Assembly (NCBI GenBank): GCA_002500135.1
Contig: DLSM01000006.1
Coordinates: 186,184 to 250,183, forward strand
Direction of reading: 5' to 3'
From: Christensenella sp. UBA7862
GTDB lineage: Bacteria; Bacillota; Clostridia; Christensenellales; UBA1242
Length of the DNA stretch: 64,000 bases
How positions within the stretch are numbered: position 1 is the stretch's first letter; every line of letters begins with the position of its first letter. The translations under genes were made by a program, and so were the position numbers. Below, one piece after another: positions 38,325 through 47,125 of this stretch. Under the pieces are notes generated by a model. That model was not told where the DNA came from. It saw only the letters and a program-made list of their open reading frames with translations, and searched no databases.

Positions 38325-39329
38325 TTAAACCAATCTTCCACTTGCAGATTTTATCATTCTGTTAAAAAGTGCGTCTTGCATATCGCCCTCTGCAATGAAC
38401 TCTGCCAAGATTATGTCATAGTCATTTTCCACATTGCGAAGTGTCTTAAAGATATTTTTGCATGCGTCTTCAGACGTCTTGCCAAGAATAACTTTGTCCT
38501 TTCCGTCAAGATGTTTTGCCGTGTCCTTTGAGCAAAGTATAATAGGCTTTTTGCCTTGCGACACGAAGTTTTCATAAAGAGTATTTATGTTTTTCACCAC
38601 ATCATTTTTAATCAAAATCATTTCGCACTTTGGACAATAATGAGTGTATTTTGTCCCAGGGCTTTCGGCAACTTTTGTTTCGGTGGTGTTCAGTTTGTCA
38701 ACAACGGGAACTTTCAAAATTTTGGTTAACGCTCGAGCGGAAAACTTCCCAGGACGGAGAATATACACTATGTTATTTTCCACCTTGCACACCGTGCTTT
38801 CAACGCCAATCTTGCAACTTCCGCCGTCAATAATCGCAGGAATTTTTCCGTCCATGTCAGCAAGCACGTCCTTGGCTCTTGTTGGACTTGGGCGTTTTGA
38901 AGTGTTTGCACTTGGGGCACAAATAGGGAGTTTTGTTGCACGAATGAATTTTCTTGCAGTCTTGTTTATCGGAATTCTGATGGCCACCGTGGACAAGCCG
39001 CACGTCACCACATCGCTAATATTTTCACGCTTGTGAAGTATCAAACTAATAGGCCCAGGCATGCACTTTTTTATAATCATTCTTTCAATGTCGTTCGACA
39101 CCACAGCAAAATTTTCAATCTGCTTCCTATCCGCCAAATGTACAATCAGCGGATTATCTTGCGGACGACCTTTCACCTCAAAAATCTTCTTCACCGCCGC
39201 CGCATTTGTCGCATCAGCCCCCAACCCATACACCGTTTCAGTAGGGAACGACACCAGCCCGCCATTTTTCACAATCTCCACACATTCCCCACAAAACTTC
39301 CTCGTCAACTTCTCAACTTTTGTTTCCAT
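38325..39329 (-). CDS. Threonylcarbamoyl-AMP synthase, Sua5 type
   Basis: 334 aa with a GGAG ribosome binding site. The enzyme makes threonylcarbamoyl-AMP from threonine, bicarbonate and ATP for the t6A modification of ANN-decoding tRNAs. The N-terminal YrdC domain (about 1-205) shows FPTETVYGLGADA, KGRPQDNPLIVHL, PGPISLIL and PSANTSKRPSPT. The linker SPGTKYTHYCP near 240 and the following about 90-residue domain make it the longer Sua5 form rather than the short TsaC form. Transcription probably starts near 39476 from an extended -10 promoter, giving a leader of about 145 bases with no structure I recognise. Confidence 0.93.
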   Translation of the reverse strand: METKVEKLTRKFCGECVEIVKNGGLVSFPTETVYGLGADATNAAAVKKIFEVKGRPQDNPLIVHLADRKQIENFAVVSNDIERMIIKKCMPGPISLILHKRENISDVVTCGLSTVAIRIPINKTARKFIRATKLPICAPSANTSKRPSPTRAKDVLADMDGKIPAIIDGGSCKIGVESTVCKVENNIVYILRPGKFSARALTKILKVPVVDKLNTTETKVAESPGTKYTHYCPKCEMILIKNDVVKNINTLYENFVSQGKKPIILCSKDTAKHLDGKDKVILGKTSEDACKNIFKTLRNVENDYDIILAEFIAEGDMQDALFNRMIKSASGRLV

Positions 39330-39481
39330 TTTTTTCTCCTATCATATTTCTGTAATTTTAAGCCTCTTCAAAATATTCCTTTCTTTTAAATATCTTACTC
39401 AGACGACCAAATCTATTCTTAAAGTCGTGTAAAAGCCATTTCCCCTATTTCTCAAAACTTATTAAAATTAAATTCATCAAG

Positions 39482-39510
39482 ATTATATCACATAAAATAT
39501 TTTTTGTATC
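39482..39510 (-). promoter_or_regulatory. Extended -10 promoter of the Sua5-type gene
   Basis: On the minus strand TGATATAAT (-10 box at 39482-39487), with a poor -35 (GATACA, 39505-39510) at 17 bases. The 39330-39613 gap otherwise holds only this promoter and the leader. Confidence 0.6.
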
Positions 39511-39613
39511 CTTTTCTTGATAAAAAGAATGTGACGGCAGTATGGATGTTTTATTTTCTAAATATCTGTGTATAAAAAGTTGTGTAATATTATGTATTAT
39601 TTTGTCGAATAGG

Positions 39614-39641
39614 TTGAGAATGTGTAGATTTATGTTATACT
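39614..39641 (+). promoter_or_regulatory. Putative promoter of the cas9-cas1-cas2-csn2 operon
   Basis: TTGAGA (39614-39619), 16-base spacer, TGTTATACT with the -10 box at 39636-39641 (extended -10). Transcription would begin near 39648 and give a leader of about 180 bases that is antisense to the whole tracrRNA. Confidence 0.65.
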
Positions 39642-39703
39642 ACATGTGATATTTGGAAAAATATGGGAAATTTATGCGATAAAACAACAAATTTTTTTAA
39701 AAC

Positions 39704-39787
39704 AAAAAAAGGCTTTCGCCTTTTCATGCTCTTCACGCTGAAGAATGCTTAGAATAACATTTATTTGAACTCGTTATGTTATTTTGC
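39704..39787 (-). ncRNA. tracrRNA of the type II-A CRISPR-Cas system
   Basis: About 84 nt on the minus strand. The anti-repeat (complement of 39763-39786) pairs with the first 22 nt of the CRISPR repeat: 6 bp, then a GA / GAGU internal bulge, then 14 bp (from repeat G9 to G22). This is the same lower stem-bulge-upper stem design as in the Streptococcus pyogenes guide duplex. After TTCAAATAA come a nexus-like hairpin (ATGTT...AGCAT), a TCTTCA-GCG-TGAAGA hairpin and a terminator hairpin AAAAGGC-GAAA-GCCTTTT with a T-run. It guides Cas9 and RNase III processing of the crRNA. It has its own promoter and lies antisense in the cas9 leader. Confidence 0.92.
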
Positions 39788-39793
39788 AATGTT

Positions 39794-39822
39794 AGTTTAT
39801 CACAGACAAAGGAGGTTGTCAA
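39794..39822 (-). promoter_or_regulatory. tracrRNA promoter, overlapping the cas9 ribosome binding site
   Basis: On the minus strand, perfect TTGACA (39817-39822), 17-base spacer, TGATAAACT (-10 box 39794-39799), placing the start near 39787, exactly at the anti-repeat. The spacer covers the AGGAGG ribosome binding site of cas9 on the other strand (39810-39815). Confidence 0.8.
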
Positions 39823-39827
39823 CTAAA

Positions 39828-42800
39828 ATGGATAAAGTGGACAAAAATTTTTATTTAGGATTGGATATCGGGACGGACAGCTGTGGTTGGGCTCTTACAG
39901 ATGAGGATTATAATGTCGTCAGAGTGAAAGGGAAAAAGGCCTGGGGTGTTAGGCTTTTTGATGATGCCGAAGTGGCAAAAGAGAGAAGAACAAAACGAAC
40001 AGCAAGAAGGCGTCTTCAAAGAAAAATACTTCAAGCGGAATGGCTGAGAGAGATTTTTTCGAATGAAGTTGAAAAGACTGACCCGAAATTTTTTGATAGG
40101 CTTAAATATAGTAATCTTTTTAGAGAAGATAAAGAGTTGATGGGAATAAACAGTAAGTATTCGCTGTTTAATGATGTGTTAAAACAAGTTTACACAGACA
40201 AAGAATATTATGCAAAATATAGAACAGTTTATCACTTGCGAGAAGAGTTATTGGAAAAACCTGCAGATGATATAAGACTTTTGTATCTTGCTGTTCATAG
40301 CTTTCTGACACACAGGGGGCACTTCTTATATGAAACGGCGGAAGCGGATAAAATAGATATAACAGCAATGTATAACGATGTCCTTTCAAAACTTAACGAA
40401 CTAGAATTTGAAAATGGACAAATTTTTAGCTTGAGCGAGGTTGAAGAAAAGGTATTTACCGATTTATTGGAGAACTTTAAGGAAGGGCTATCTCTAAGAG
40501 AAATTAAAGAAAATTTTTCCAATAATATTGGGGCGAAAAACAAAAGAGAAAAAGACCTTGCAAAAATTATTATCTCTGGCAAGTTCAAGTTGAAGGACTT
40601 GTTTGAAGTGGATAAGGAAGATAATATTGATGTTGATTTTTCAAGTGAAAAATATGAACAAGAAACTTATGGAAAAATCTCGGAAATTCTGGGTGATGAT
40701 GAGAAACTTGCTATAGTGGACAAGTTCCAAAATATTTACTCATCTATTCAACTTAAAAAACTTCTTGGAGAACATAAGTATATAAGTCAAGCAATGGTTG
40801 CGAAATATGAACTTCACAACAAACAACTCAAAGAATTCAAGAATTTTATTTCAAAATATTATCCTTCAAAAAAGTCATACATATTTAGAAATGCTGGCAA
40901 TGGTGATAAACTTGTTGTAAACAACTATGCTCATTATGTTTATCAGACATTAACTGGTGGGAAGAAACAAGTAATGCAAAAACGAGCAGCAAAGGACAAT
41001 TTCTATTCATTTGTAAAAAAGATTTTGGAGCAAGAGCCAGAAATCCCTGTTGATCAAAATTTTGAGGAATATAAAGAATATGTTATAAGCCTTATGGATA
41101 AGGGTGAATTTTTGCAAAAAATTCGCAGCCATGATAATACAGTTTTGCCAAATAGTCTTTATATGTCTGAACTGAAAAAGATACTTGAGGTTAGTTTCCA
41201 AAAATTTGATTTTTTAAAAACTATAGACGAAACAGGACTCAGTGGAAAGGAAAAGATTTTGCAAATTATATCCTTTAGAGTGCCATATTTTGTTGGACCT
41301 ATAGGGGATTCAAAACCAGAATTTAGTTGGGCGGAAAGGAAAGAAGATATGTCGCTTCGTCCATGGAATTTAAGCAAAATTATTGACTTAAACAAGGCGG
41401 AAGATGGGTTTATCCAGAGAATGACAAATAAATGCACTTATTTAAAGGATAAAGATGTTTTGCCAAAAGATTCTATTTTGTATTCCAAGTTTAGAGTTCT
41501 TAACGAACTAAATAACTTGAAAATAGATGGCAATTCAATTTCGGTCGCAGTTAAGCAATCTATATTTAACAATTTATTTAAAAAAGAAAAGAAAGTTTCG
41601 ACTAAAAAACTTTTGAACTTTTTAGCAGCAGAGAATGTAATTTCTGCTGATGATATTAAAAATGTTTCCATAACTGGGATAGATAAAGAATTTGCAAACA
41701 ATTATGCAAGTTTTGTTACATTTTCAAATAGATTCGGAGAGGAATTTGTTGAGAAAAATATTGATATCTTTGAAAAAATTATCAAATATCACACAATTAT
41801 ATCCGATAAATCTCGGCTGCAAGAAAGAATAAAAAGAGAGTTTGATATTTTCACTGATGACGATATAAAGTGGCTGAAGTCGCTTAACTTTTCGAAATGG
41901 GGCAGACTATCAAGAGAGTTTTTGGAGGAAATACTTTTTGCCGATAGGAGAAAGCAAGAAGACTTGACTGTAAAAGAAAATTTTAGTGATAGATATGTTG
42001 AAAAACTTGATAATGGTGAAGTCTATTCCGTTATTGAAGCATTGTGGGAAACAAATAATAACTTGCAACAGTTGTTTGATAGAACCAACTATACACTTGG
42101 AGATATGATTGAGCAGACTGAGCAAAAGCTTGGACGGGATTTGACTTATTTGGATGTTGATGAAATGTATTGTTCGCCAGCAGTAAAAAGGGGTGCGTGG
42201 CAAGCAATAAAGATAATAAATGAAATAAAATCTGCGATTGGAAAATATCCAGATAAAATATTTGTTGAGGTAACGAGGCATGACAGTGTAAAGGGAGAAA
42301 AGGGTCGAAAAGATTCCAGAAAGAGAAACCTTGAGAAATTATATAACGATTCGAAACTTAAAGAAATGTGCAAACAGTTTAGTCTTGAATACAACACGCT
42401 TATAAATGAACTTAACAAAAGTGATGTATCAAATCTTCGCAGCGACAAATTGTTCCTTTATTTCTTGCAACTTGGCAAATGTATGTATACTGGTGAGCCA
42501 ATAGAAATTGCCGATTTATATGATGACAATAAATATAACGTGGACCACATTATTCCACAAAGTAAAATTAAAGATGATAGTCTTAACAATAAAGTTCTTG
42601 TTAAAATGATTGCCAATAAGGAAAAGGATAACTATTATCCAATAAGTGATATAAAACCAGAGTGGCAAATTAGACAAAAACATTTTTGGCATATGTTAAA
42701 AGATAGGGGGTTGTTGTCTGCTGAAAAACTTTCGAGACTGGAAAGAACAGAGCCATTTAATGAGAGGGAAGAGATTGATTTTGTTAATAGGCAGTTGGTC

Positions 42801-44093
42801 GAAACCAATCAAGAATCAAAAGCAGTCATAGACCTTTTAAGAAAAGTTGTTGATAATCCAACAGATATTATTTTCTCAAAGGCAAATGCTGTAAGTGATT
42901 TTAGAAAAAAATACGAAATATATAAATCAAGAGAAGTAAACTCTTTGCACCATGCAAAAGACGCTTATCTTAATGTAGTCGTGGGGAATGTTATATATAA
43001 CAGATTTACAGCAAGATTTTGGGATAGAAGAGATAATGATAAAAATTCAAGAGAACATGTAACAAGAAATTATACTAAATTATTCGAAGGAAATGTTTGG
43101 TCATGCAGAGGAGATAATCTTGTATGGAACAAGGATAGAGATCTTACTAGAGTTAAAGCTCAATGCGAACAAAATAACTGTATAGTATCTGTGATGCCAT
43201 ATGTAAACAGCAATGGAAAATTCTACAATGATACAGTTTATAAGAGTAAGAAAAAAGACCCAAATACAAGTGCAAGTTTTGCTTTGAAAGGTGAAGGAAA
43301 ACTTTTGAGTGATATAGAAAAGTATGGTGGCTACAACAGCCTTAGCGGAGCATACTTCATGGTTGTCGAAAGTGAAGGGAAAAATGGGAAAATAAAGAAA
43401 ACTATTGAAACTGTGCCTATCATAATTGAATATAAATATAGAAATGACCCAGACAAGCAAGAAAAAATAATAAAATACCTTGAGGAACAGAATAACATAA
43501 AAATCACAAAAGTCATTATGTCTGTCCTTAAATACAAATCAACTCTTAATATAGGTGGCGGACTTTATACATTGACGGGAAAGACCAACAATTCGCTTAT
43601 GATTTCAAATCAAATTCAATGGCACATTAACAATAAAAATACAGCATATGTTAAAACTCTCGAAAAATATCTCTCAATGTCTGACTCAACCAAGGAGAAA
43701 CTTGCAAAAGCTGATGACTACATTGTTGTTTCCCCAGGCATCAAAGATAAAACTCAAGAGGTTAGAATTACAAGACAGGAGAATATTGAGCTATATGACC
43801 TTGTCATTAGACAACTTAAGAAAAAAATATATAACATAAGTTCCATCAAAGGAGTGCTGAATACTTTGGAAAATTCAAGGAGAAAATTTAATCTTTTGAA
43901 TTTAGACGAACAAGTAAAGCAGTTAAACAATATTATCCGGTATCTTGGCGGGAGTTATTCAGTCGATTTGATTCTTCTTGGCGGAGTTGGGCGAGCGGGG
44001 GCAACGACAATAGGTAAAAACATCACTGACCTAGATGTAAAGGTGATTGTTCAATCGGCATCAGGATTAAAAAGAAAGGAAATAAAGTTATAA
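39828..44093 (+). CDS. cas9: Cas9 RNA-guided DNA endonuclease, type II-A
   Basis: 1,421 aa from the ATG at 39828, preceded by AAAGGAGG; the frame is open a little further 5' but lacks such a site. All catalytic parts are intact: RuvC-I YLGLDIGTDSCGW (D13), Arg-rich bridge helix RRTKRTARRRLQRK near 56-70, RuvC-II IFVEVTRHD (E814), HNH VDHIIPQSKIKDDSLNNKV (D906, H907), RuvC-III HHAKDAYLNVVVGN (H1041, D1045). The C-terminal end (VQSASGLKRKEIKL) corresponds to the S. pyogenes end IHQSITGL. The enzyme cuts both DNA strands at the crRNA-tracrRNA target. The PAM preference cannot be read from the sequence. First gene of an operon; its stop shares one base with the cas1 start. Confidence 0.97.
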   Translation: MDKVDKNFYLGLDIGTDSCGWALTDEDYNVVRVKGKKAWGVRLFDDAEVAKERRTKRTARRRLQRKILQAEWLREIFSNEVEKTDPKFFDRLKYSNLFREDKELMGINSKYSLFNDVLKQVYTDKEYYAKYRTVYHLREELLEKPADDIRLLYLAVHSFLTHRGHFLYETAEADKIDITAMYNDVLSKLNELEFENGQIFSLSEVEEKVFTDLLENFKEGLSLREIKENFSNNIGAKNKREKDLAKIIISGKFKLKDLFEVDKEDNIDVDFSSEKYEQETYGKISEILGDDEKLAIVDKFQNIYSSIQLKKLLGEHKYISQAMVAKYELHNKQLKEFKNFISKYYPSKKSYIFRNAGNGDKLVVNNYAHYVYQTLTGGKKQVMQKRAAKDNFYSFVKKILEQEPEIPVDQNFEEYKEYVISLMDKGEFLQKIRSHDNTVLPNSLYMSELKKILEVSFQKFDFLKTIDETGLSGKEKILQIISFRVPYFVGPIGDSKPEFSWAERKEDMSLRPWNLSKIIDLNKAEDGFIQRMTNKCTYLKDKDVLPKDSILYSKFRVLNELNNLKIDGNSISVAVKQSIFNNLFKKEKKVSTKKLLNFLAAENVISADDIKNVSITGIDKEFANNYASFVTFSNRFGEEFVEKNIDIFEKIIKYHTIISDKSRLQERIKREFDIFTDDDIKWLKSLNFSKWGRLSREFLEEILFADRRKQEDLTVKENFSDRYVEKLDNGEVYSVIEALWETNNNLQQLFDRTNYTLGDMIEQTEQKLGRDLTYLDVDEMYCSPAVKRGAWQAIKIINEIKSAIGKYPDKIFVEVTRHDSVKGEKGRKDSRKRNLEKLYNDSKLKEMCKQFSLEYNTLINELNKSDVSNLRSDKLFLYFLQLGKCMYTGEPIEIADLYDDNKYNVDHIIPQSKIKDDSLNNKVLVKMIANKEKDNYYPISDIKPEWQIRQKHFWHMLKDRGLLSAEKLSRLERTEPFNEREEIDFVNRQLVETNQESKAVIDLLRKVVDNPTDIIFSKANAVSDFRKKYEIYKSREVNSLHHAKDAYLNVVVGNVIYNRFTARFWDRRDNDKNSREHVTRNYTKLFEGNVWSCRGDNLVWNKDRDLTRVKAQCEQNNCIVSVMPYVNSNGKFYNDTVYKSKKKDPNTSASFALKGEGKLLSDIEKYGGYNSLSGAYFMVVESEGKNGKIKKTIETVPIIIEYKYRNDPDKQEKIIKYLEEQNNIKITKVIMSVLKYKSTLNIGGGLYTLTGKTNNSLMISNQIQWHINNKNTAYVKTLEKYLSMSDSTKEKLAKADDYIVVSPGIKDKTQEVRITRQENIELYDLVIRQLKKKIYNISSIKGVLNTLENSRRKFNLLNLDEQVKQLNNIIRYLGGSYSVDLILLGGVGRAGATTIGKNITDLDVKVIVQSASGLKRKEIKL

Positions 44094-44953
44094 TGAGTTT
44101 TAGAACAGTTGTTATAAAAAACCGCTCAAAACTTGACTTAAATTTAAACTATCTCGTGTGCAGAAGTGAGGACGAGAAAAAGGTTTATATTCCAGAAATA
44201 TCAGTCCTAATTTTGGAATCAACTGCAATTTCGCTCACGACTGCACTCATAAGCGAACTTGTAAAGAACAATGTAAAAATAATCTTTTGTGACGAAAAGC
44301 ACAATCCAGAAAGTGAGTTAGCCCCATATTATGGGGCTCATAACTCACCCAGTGTTGTGTCAAGGCAGATTAACTGGAATGTCTTTAATAAACAGAAGAT
44401 TTGGACAAGCATTGTGAAAAGCAAAATTTCAAAACAACGCAATTTTCTTATGATTCTTGGATATGATGAGGAAGCAAATATGCTTGATGAATATATAAAC
44501 GAATTGCAACTCAATGACAGCACAAATAGGGAAGGACATGCTGCAAAAGTATATTTTAATGCTGTATGGGGTATGGATTTCTCTCGCCGTGTTGAAGGTT
44601 ATGTAAACAGTGCATTAAATTATGGATATGCAGTCTTGTTGTCTTGCTTTAATAGAGCAATTGTGGCAAAGGGCTATCTTACTCAACTTGGAATTTGGCA
44701 TAAAAATGAATTCAATGAGTTTAACCTCGCTTGCGACCTTATGGAGCCGTTTAGAATTTTAATTGATAAAATGGTTTGTCTTCTGGAGCCAAGTGCAAAA
44801 GATTATAAAAGAAAGATTTTAGAGATTTTTGATTTGAAACTAAAAATCGATGGAAAGGAACAGTTCTTTGAAAATGCAATTTCAATTTATGTGCAATCAG
44901 TTTTTGATGCAATAGAAAGTGGAGATGAAAGACTAATTAAAATGTATGAGTAA
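44093..44953 (+). CDS. cas1: CRISPR integrase Cas1, type II
   Basis: 286 aa, the usual type II length. Cas1 forms a complex with Cas2 and inserts new spacers at the leader end of the array. Family segments include SRSKLDLN-like start (KNRSKLDLNLNYLV), ISVLILESTAISLT, HNPESELAPYYGAHN, and the metal-binding region EGHAAKVYFNAVWG (Glu near residue 149) with H203/ E-rich C-terminal helices (DLMEPFR, Asp/Glu ligands near 220). It overlaps cas9 by 1 base and cas2 by 8 bases. Confidence 0.96.
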   Translation: MSFRTVVIKNRSKLDLNLNYLVCRSEDEKKVYIPEISVLILESTAISLTTALISELVKNNVKIIFCDEKHNPESELAPYYGAHNSPSVVSRQINWNVFNKQKIWTSIVKSKISKQRNFLMILGYDEEANMLDEYINELQLNDSTNREGHAAKVYFNAVWGMDFSRRVEGYVNSALNYGYAVLLSCFNRAIVAKGYLTQLGIWHKNEFNEFNLACDLMEPFRILIDKMVCLLEPSAKDYKRKILEIFDLKLKIDGKEQFFENAISIYVQSVFDAIESGDERLIKMYE

Positions 44954-45266
44954 CAGATTTATGAGAATTATGATTTTTTTTGATTTGCCAACCCTTACGG
45001 CAAAAGACCTTGTTGACTATAGAAGATTTAGAAAATTTTTAATAAAAAATGGATTTATTATGATGCAAGAATCCATTTATTCTAGGCTTGTCATAAACAG
45101 AAACTCTCTTTCATTGGTCAAAAAGAAAGTAAAAGATAATTTACCTTCAAGCGGAAATGTTCAACTTCTGGAGGTGACGGAAAAACAGTTTGCAAGCATT
45201 GAATATTTGCGCGGGAAATCTCAGAAGAAAATTGTGGATAGCGAAGATAGGGTGGTGGAATTATGA
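44946..45266 (+). CDS. cas2: CRISPR-associated Cas2
   Basis: 106 aa. The dimeric scaffold of the Cas1-Cas2 integrase. The N-terminal beta strand with conserved aspartate (MRIMIFFDLPT, D13) and the ferredoxin-like YRRFRKFLIKNGFIMMQESIYSR segment, given here as its two halves, are typical of type II Cas2. It overlaps cas1 by 8 bases and csn2 by 4 bases (ATGA), so translation is coupled. Confidence 0.95.
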   Translation: MSNRFMRIMIFFDLPTLTAKDLVDYRRFRKFLIKNGFIMMQESIYSRLVINRNSLSLVKKKVKDNLPSSGNVQLLEVTEKQFASIEYLRGKSQKKIVDSEDRVVEL

Positions 45267-45928
45267 AACTTATCAATAACCGATATTCCTTTAAAATGGA
45301 TTTTGATATAACAAATAACTATCTTTTTGTCATAGAAAATGCAAAAGAATATAGAAGAGTATGCTTTGAATTGTTTGACGAGTTCAATGGGGTACAAAAT
45401 AGTGATTTTGTCCTTTCTGAAAATGCAAATATTTTGGCGATGACAAAAAACATGCTGTTATTCTGCGATTATTTCTCTCTTGATATAAATAATAAAAAAA
45501 ATATAAACGAAATAAATAACAGAATTCAAGAGCAACTTCAGACTTATGATTTCGCAGAAAAAATGTGCCAGATAAACAAACTCATTTTGGAAATAAACGA
45601 TGAAATTTTAGATAACTTTGATTTTAAAATTACATATGACGAAGAGTTTGGAACAGATAAACTTATAAAAATCTCTAACTATAGAATTTCTGAATCAAAT
45701 GACTTTTTAGAGAAAATAATCGCGTATATAAAGATTTACTCAAGCTTAAAGCCCATAAAATTTGTTATTTTTATAGGGCTGATGCAATTTTTAACAAAAG
45801 ACGAAATCCAAACTCTTGCCAAAAATATTGAGTATCTTGGACTTGGGCTTTTGCTTGTCGAAAGAAATGATTGTAAACTGGAAAATTTCAAAAGAATTCT
45901 CATTGACAACGACCTTTGTGAAATTTGA
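45263..45928 (+). CDS. csn2: CRISPR adaptation protein Csn2 (type II-A)
   Basis: 221 aa. Csn2 is the tetrameric ring that binds DNA ends and is needed for spacer acquisition in type II-A; its presence assigns the subtype. The family shows a degraded P-loop-like fold with an alpha-helical lid; here the KPIKFVIFIGLMQFLTKDEI strand-helix unit near residues 164-183 and the final GLGLLLVER strand are recognisable. Length matches the short Csn2 subfamily. It is the last gene of the operon; the leader of the array begins directly after its stop. Confidence 0.9.
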   Translation: MKLINNRYSFKMDFDITNNYLFVIENAKEYRRVCFELFDEFNGVQNSDFVLSENANILAMTKNMLLFCDYFSLDINNKKNINEINNRIQEQLQTYDFAEKMCQINKLILEINDEILDNFDFKITYDEEFGTDKLIKISNYRISESNDFLEKIIAYIKIYSSLKPIKFVIFIGLMQFLTKDEIQTLAKNIEYLGLGLLLVERNDCKLENFKRILIDNDLCEI

Positions 45929-45940
45929 TGATTATATTAG

Positions 45941-46033
45941 TTGCAAAAGATGAAAGACCGTGATATAATAAAATTATCAATAACTTATTGACAAAATAAA
46001 ATGTTGATAGCATAAATAATTCTTTAATTTGAG
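45941..46033 (+). promoter_or_regulatory. CRISPR leader with two promoters and ATTTGAG anchoring motif
   Basis: Promoter 1: TTGCAA (45941-45946), 17 bases, TGATATAAT with the -10 box at 45964-45969. Promoter 2: TTGACA (45988-45993), 17 bases, CATAAA (46011-46016). The leader ends in ATTTGAG (46027-46033) directly at the first repeat, the same leader-anchoring sequence known from Streptococcus thermophilus type II-A arrays, where it directs Cas1-Cas2 integration. Array transcription therefore runs on the plus strand and new spacers enter at this side. Confidence 0.8.
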
Positions 46034-46993
46034 GTTTGAGAGTTATGTTATTTTGTCTATAAGTAAAACAAAAATGAATTTTTATATGCAGAATATTATG
46101 TTTGAGAGTTATGTTATTTTGTCTATAAGTAAAACAACACGAAAAGCAACCCCGCCAGCAACTGCGTTTGAGAGTTATGTTATTTTGTCTATAAGTAAAA
46201 CGGGACGGCAACCCGCTTGTAGCAGCTCCATGTTTGAGAGTTATGTTATTTTGTCTATAAGTAAAACCGCCAATAAGTTATATATATATAACTTAACGTT
46301 TGAGAGTTATGTTATTTTGTCTATAAGTAAAACCGATTGAGTTATCAAAACTTTATAACTCAAGTTTGAGAGTTATGTTATTTTGTCTATAAGTAAAACT
46401 TAGCGTGTTACAAAAACGACACGACCGCCGTTTGAGAGTTATGTTATTTTGTCTATAAGTAAAACTCTATATTAAAGATAAAGACTATAAAATGTGTTTG
46501 AGAGTTATGTTATTTTGTCTATAAGTAAAACCATCACATTAACGCAGGATGACTTACAACTGTTTGAGAGTTATGTTATTTTGTCTATAAGTAAAACCAA
46601 GATGTTGAGAGAAAAGAAAAGCAAAACGTTTGAGAGTTATGTTATTTTGTCTATAAGTAAAACATATAACTATTTTTTGTCGTTATTTTGTCAGTTTGAG
46701 AGTTATGTTATTTTGTCTATAAGTAAAACTTTAAAACAATGAGCAATATTGCTATCTATGTTTGAGAGTTATGTTATTTTGTCTATAAGTAAAACAAGGT
46801 GACCCTTCGGCAGGGTCTTCGGTGTGTTTGAGAGTTATGTTATTTTGTCTATAAGTAAAACTGAGGGAATAAAATATGGAACTCTTTTGTAGTTTGAGAG
46901 TTATGTTATTTTGTCTATAAGTAAAACTGAAGAGTTATTATTATTTATTAAAGCAAGGTTTGAGAGTTATGTTATTTTGTCTATAAGTAAAAC
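46034..46993 (+). CRISPR. CRISPR array, 15 repeats of 36 nt, 14 spacers of 30 nt
   Basis: The repeat begins GTTTGAGAGTTATGTT and ends GTCTATAAGTAAAAC (36 nt). All 15 copies look identical, including the last, at an exact 66-base period: 46034, 46100, 46166, 46232, 46298, 46364, 46430, 46496, 46562, 46628, 46694, 46760, 46826, 46892 and 46958. Every spacer is 30 nt and different. The 5' 22 nt of the repeat pair with the tracrRNA anti-repeat. The identical repeats and uniform spacers suggest a recently active array. Because 66 is divisible by 3, long open frames run through it; these are artefacts. Confidence 0.99.
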
Positions 46994-47051
46994 ATTTGCT
47001 AATACAATATCACCATACAAAATTTTTTTACGAAAAATATTGAAGAATAGA

Positions 47052-47095
47052 TAAAAAAAGTTTAAGGGATTGTAACCTTAGACTTTTTATTTTTC
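47052..47095 (+). terminator. Terminator downstream of the CRISPR array
   Basis: AAAAAGTTTAAGG pairs with CCTTAGACTTTTT (one mismatch) with an 8-base loop and a T-run; it probably ends the pre-crRNA. Confidence 0.7.
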
Positions 47096-47125
47096 CAAAA
47101 CCTTTCAAAAATATTGATTATTTGA

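Noticed and set aside
39704..39724. Plus-strand transcriptional attenuator in the cas9 leader
   Set aside because: The hairpin is symmetrical, but on the plus strand the T-run is consumed by the stem and is followed by CATGC, so termination there should be weak; kept only as the tracrRNA terminator.
46664..46693. Spacer 10 sharing GTTATTTTGTC with the repeat, as a possible self-derived spacer
   Set aside because: Only 11 AT-rich bases match, which is expected by chance, and the rest of the spacer is unrelated. By eye I found no spacer matching another place in the window, but I could not do an exhaustive search.
46029..46742. Open frames encoding repeated FESYVILSISKT units
   Set aside because: They are translations of the CRISPR repeat; the 66-base period keeps one frame open. 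No ribosome binding site and no protein logic.
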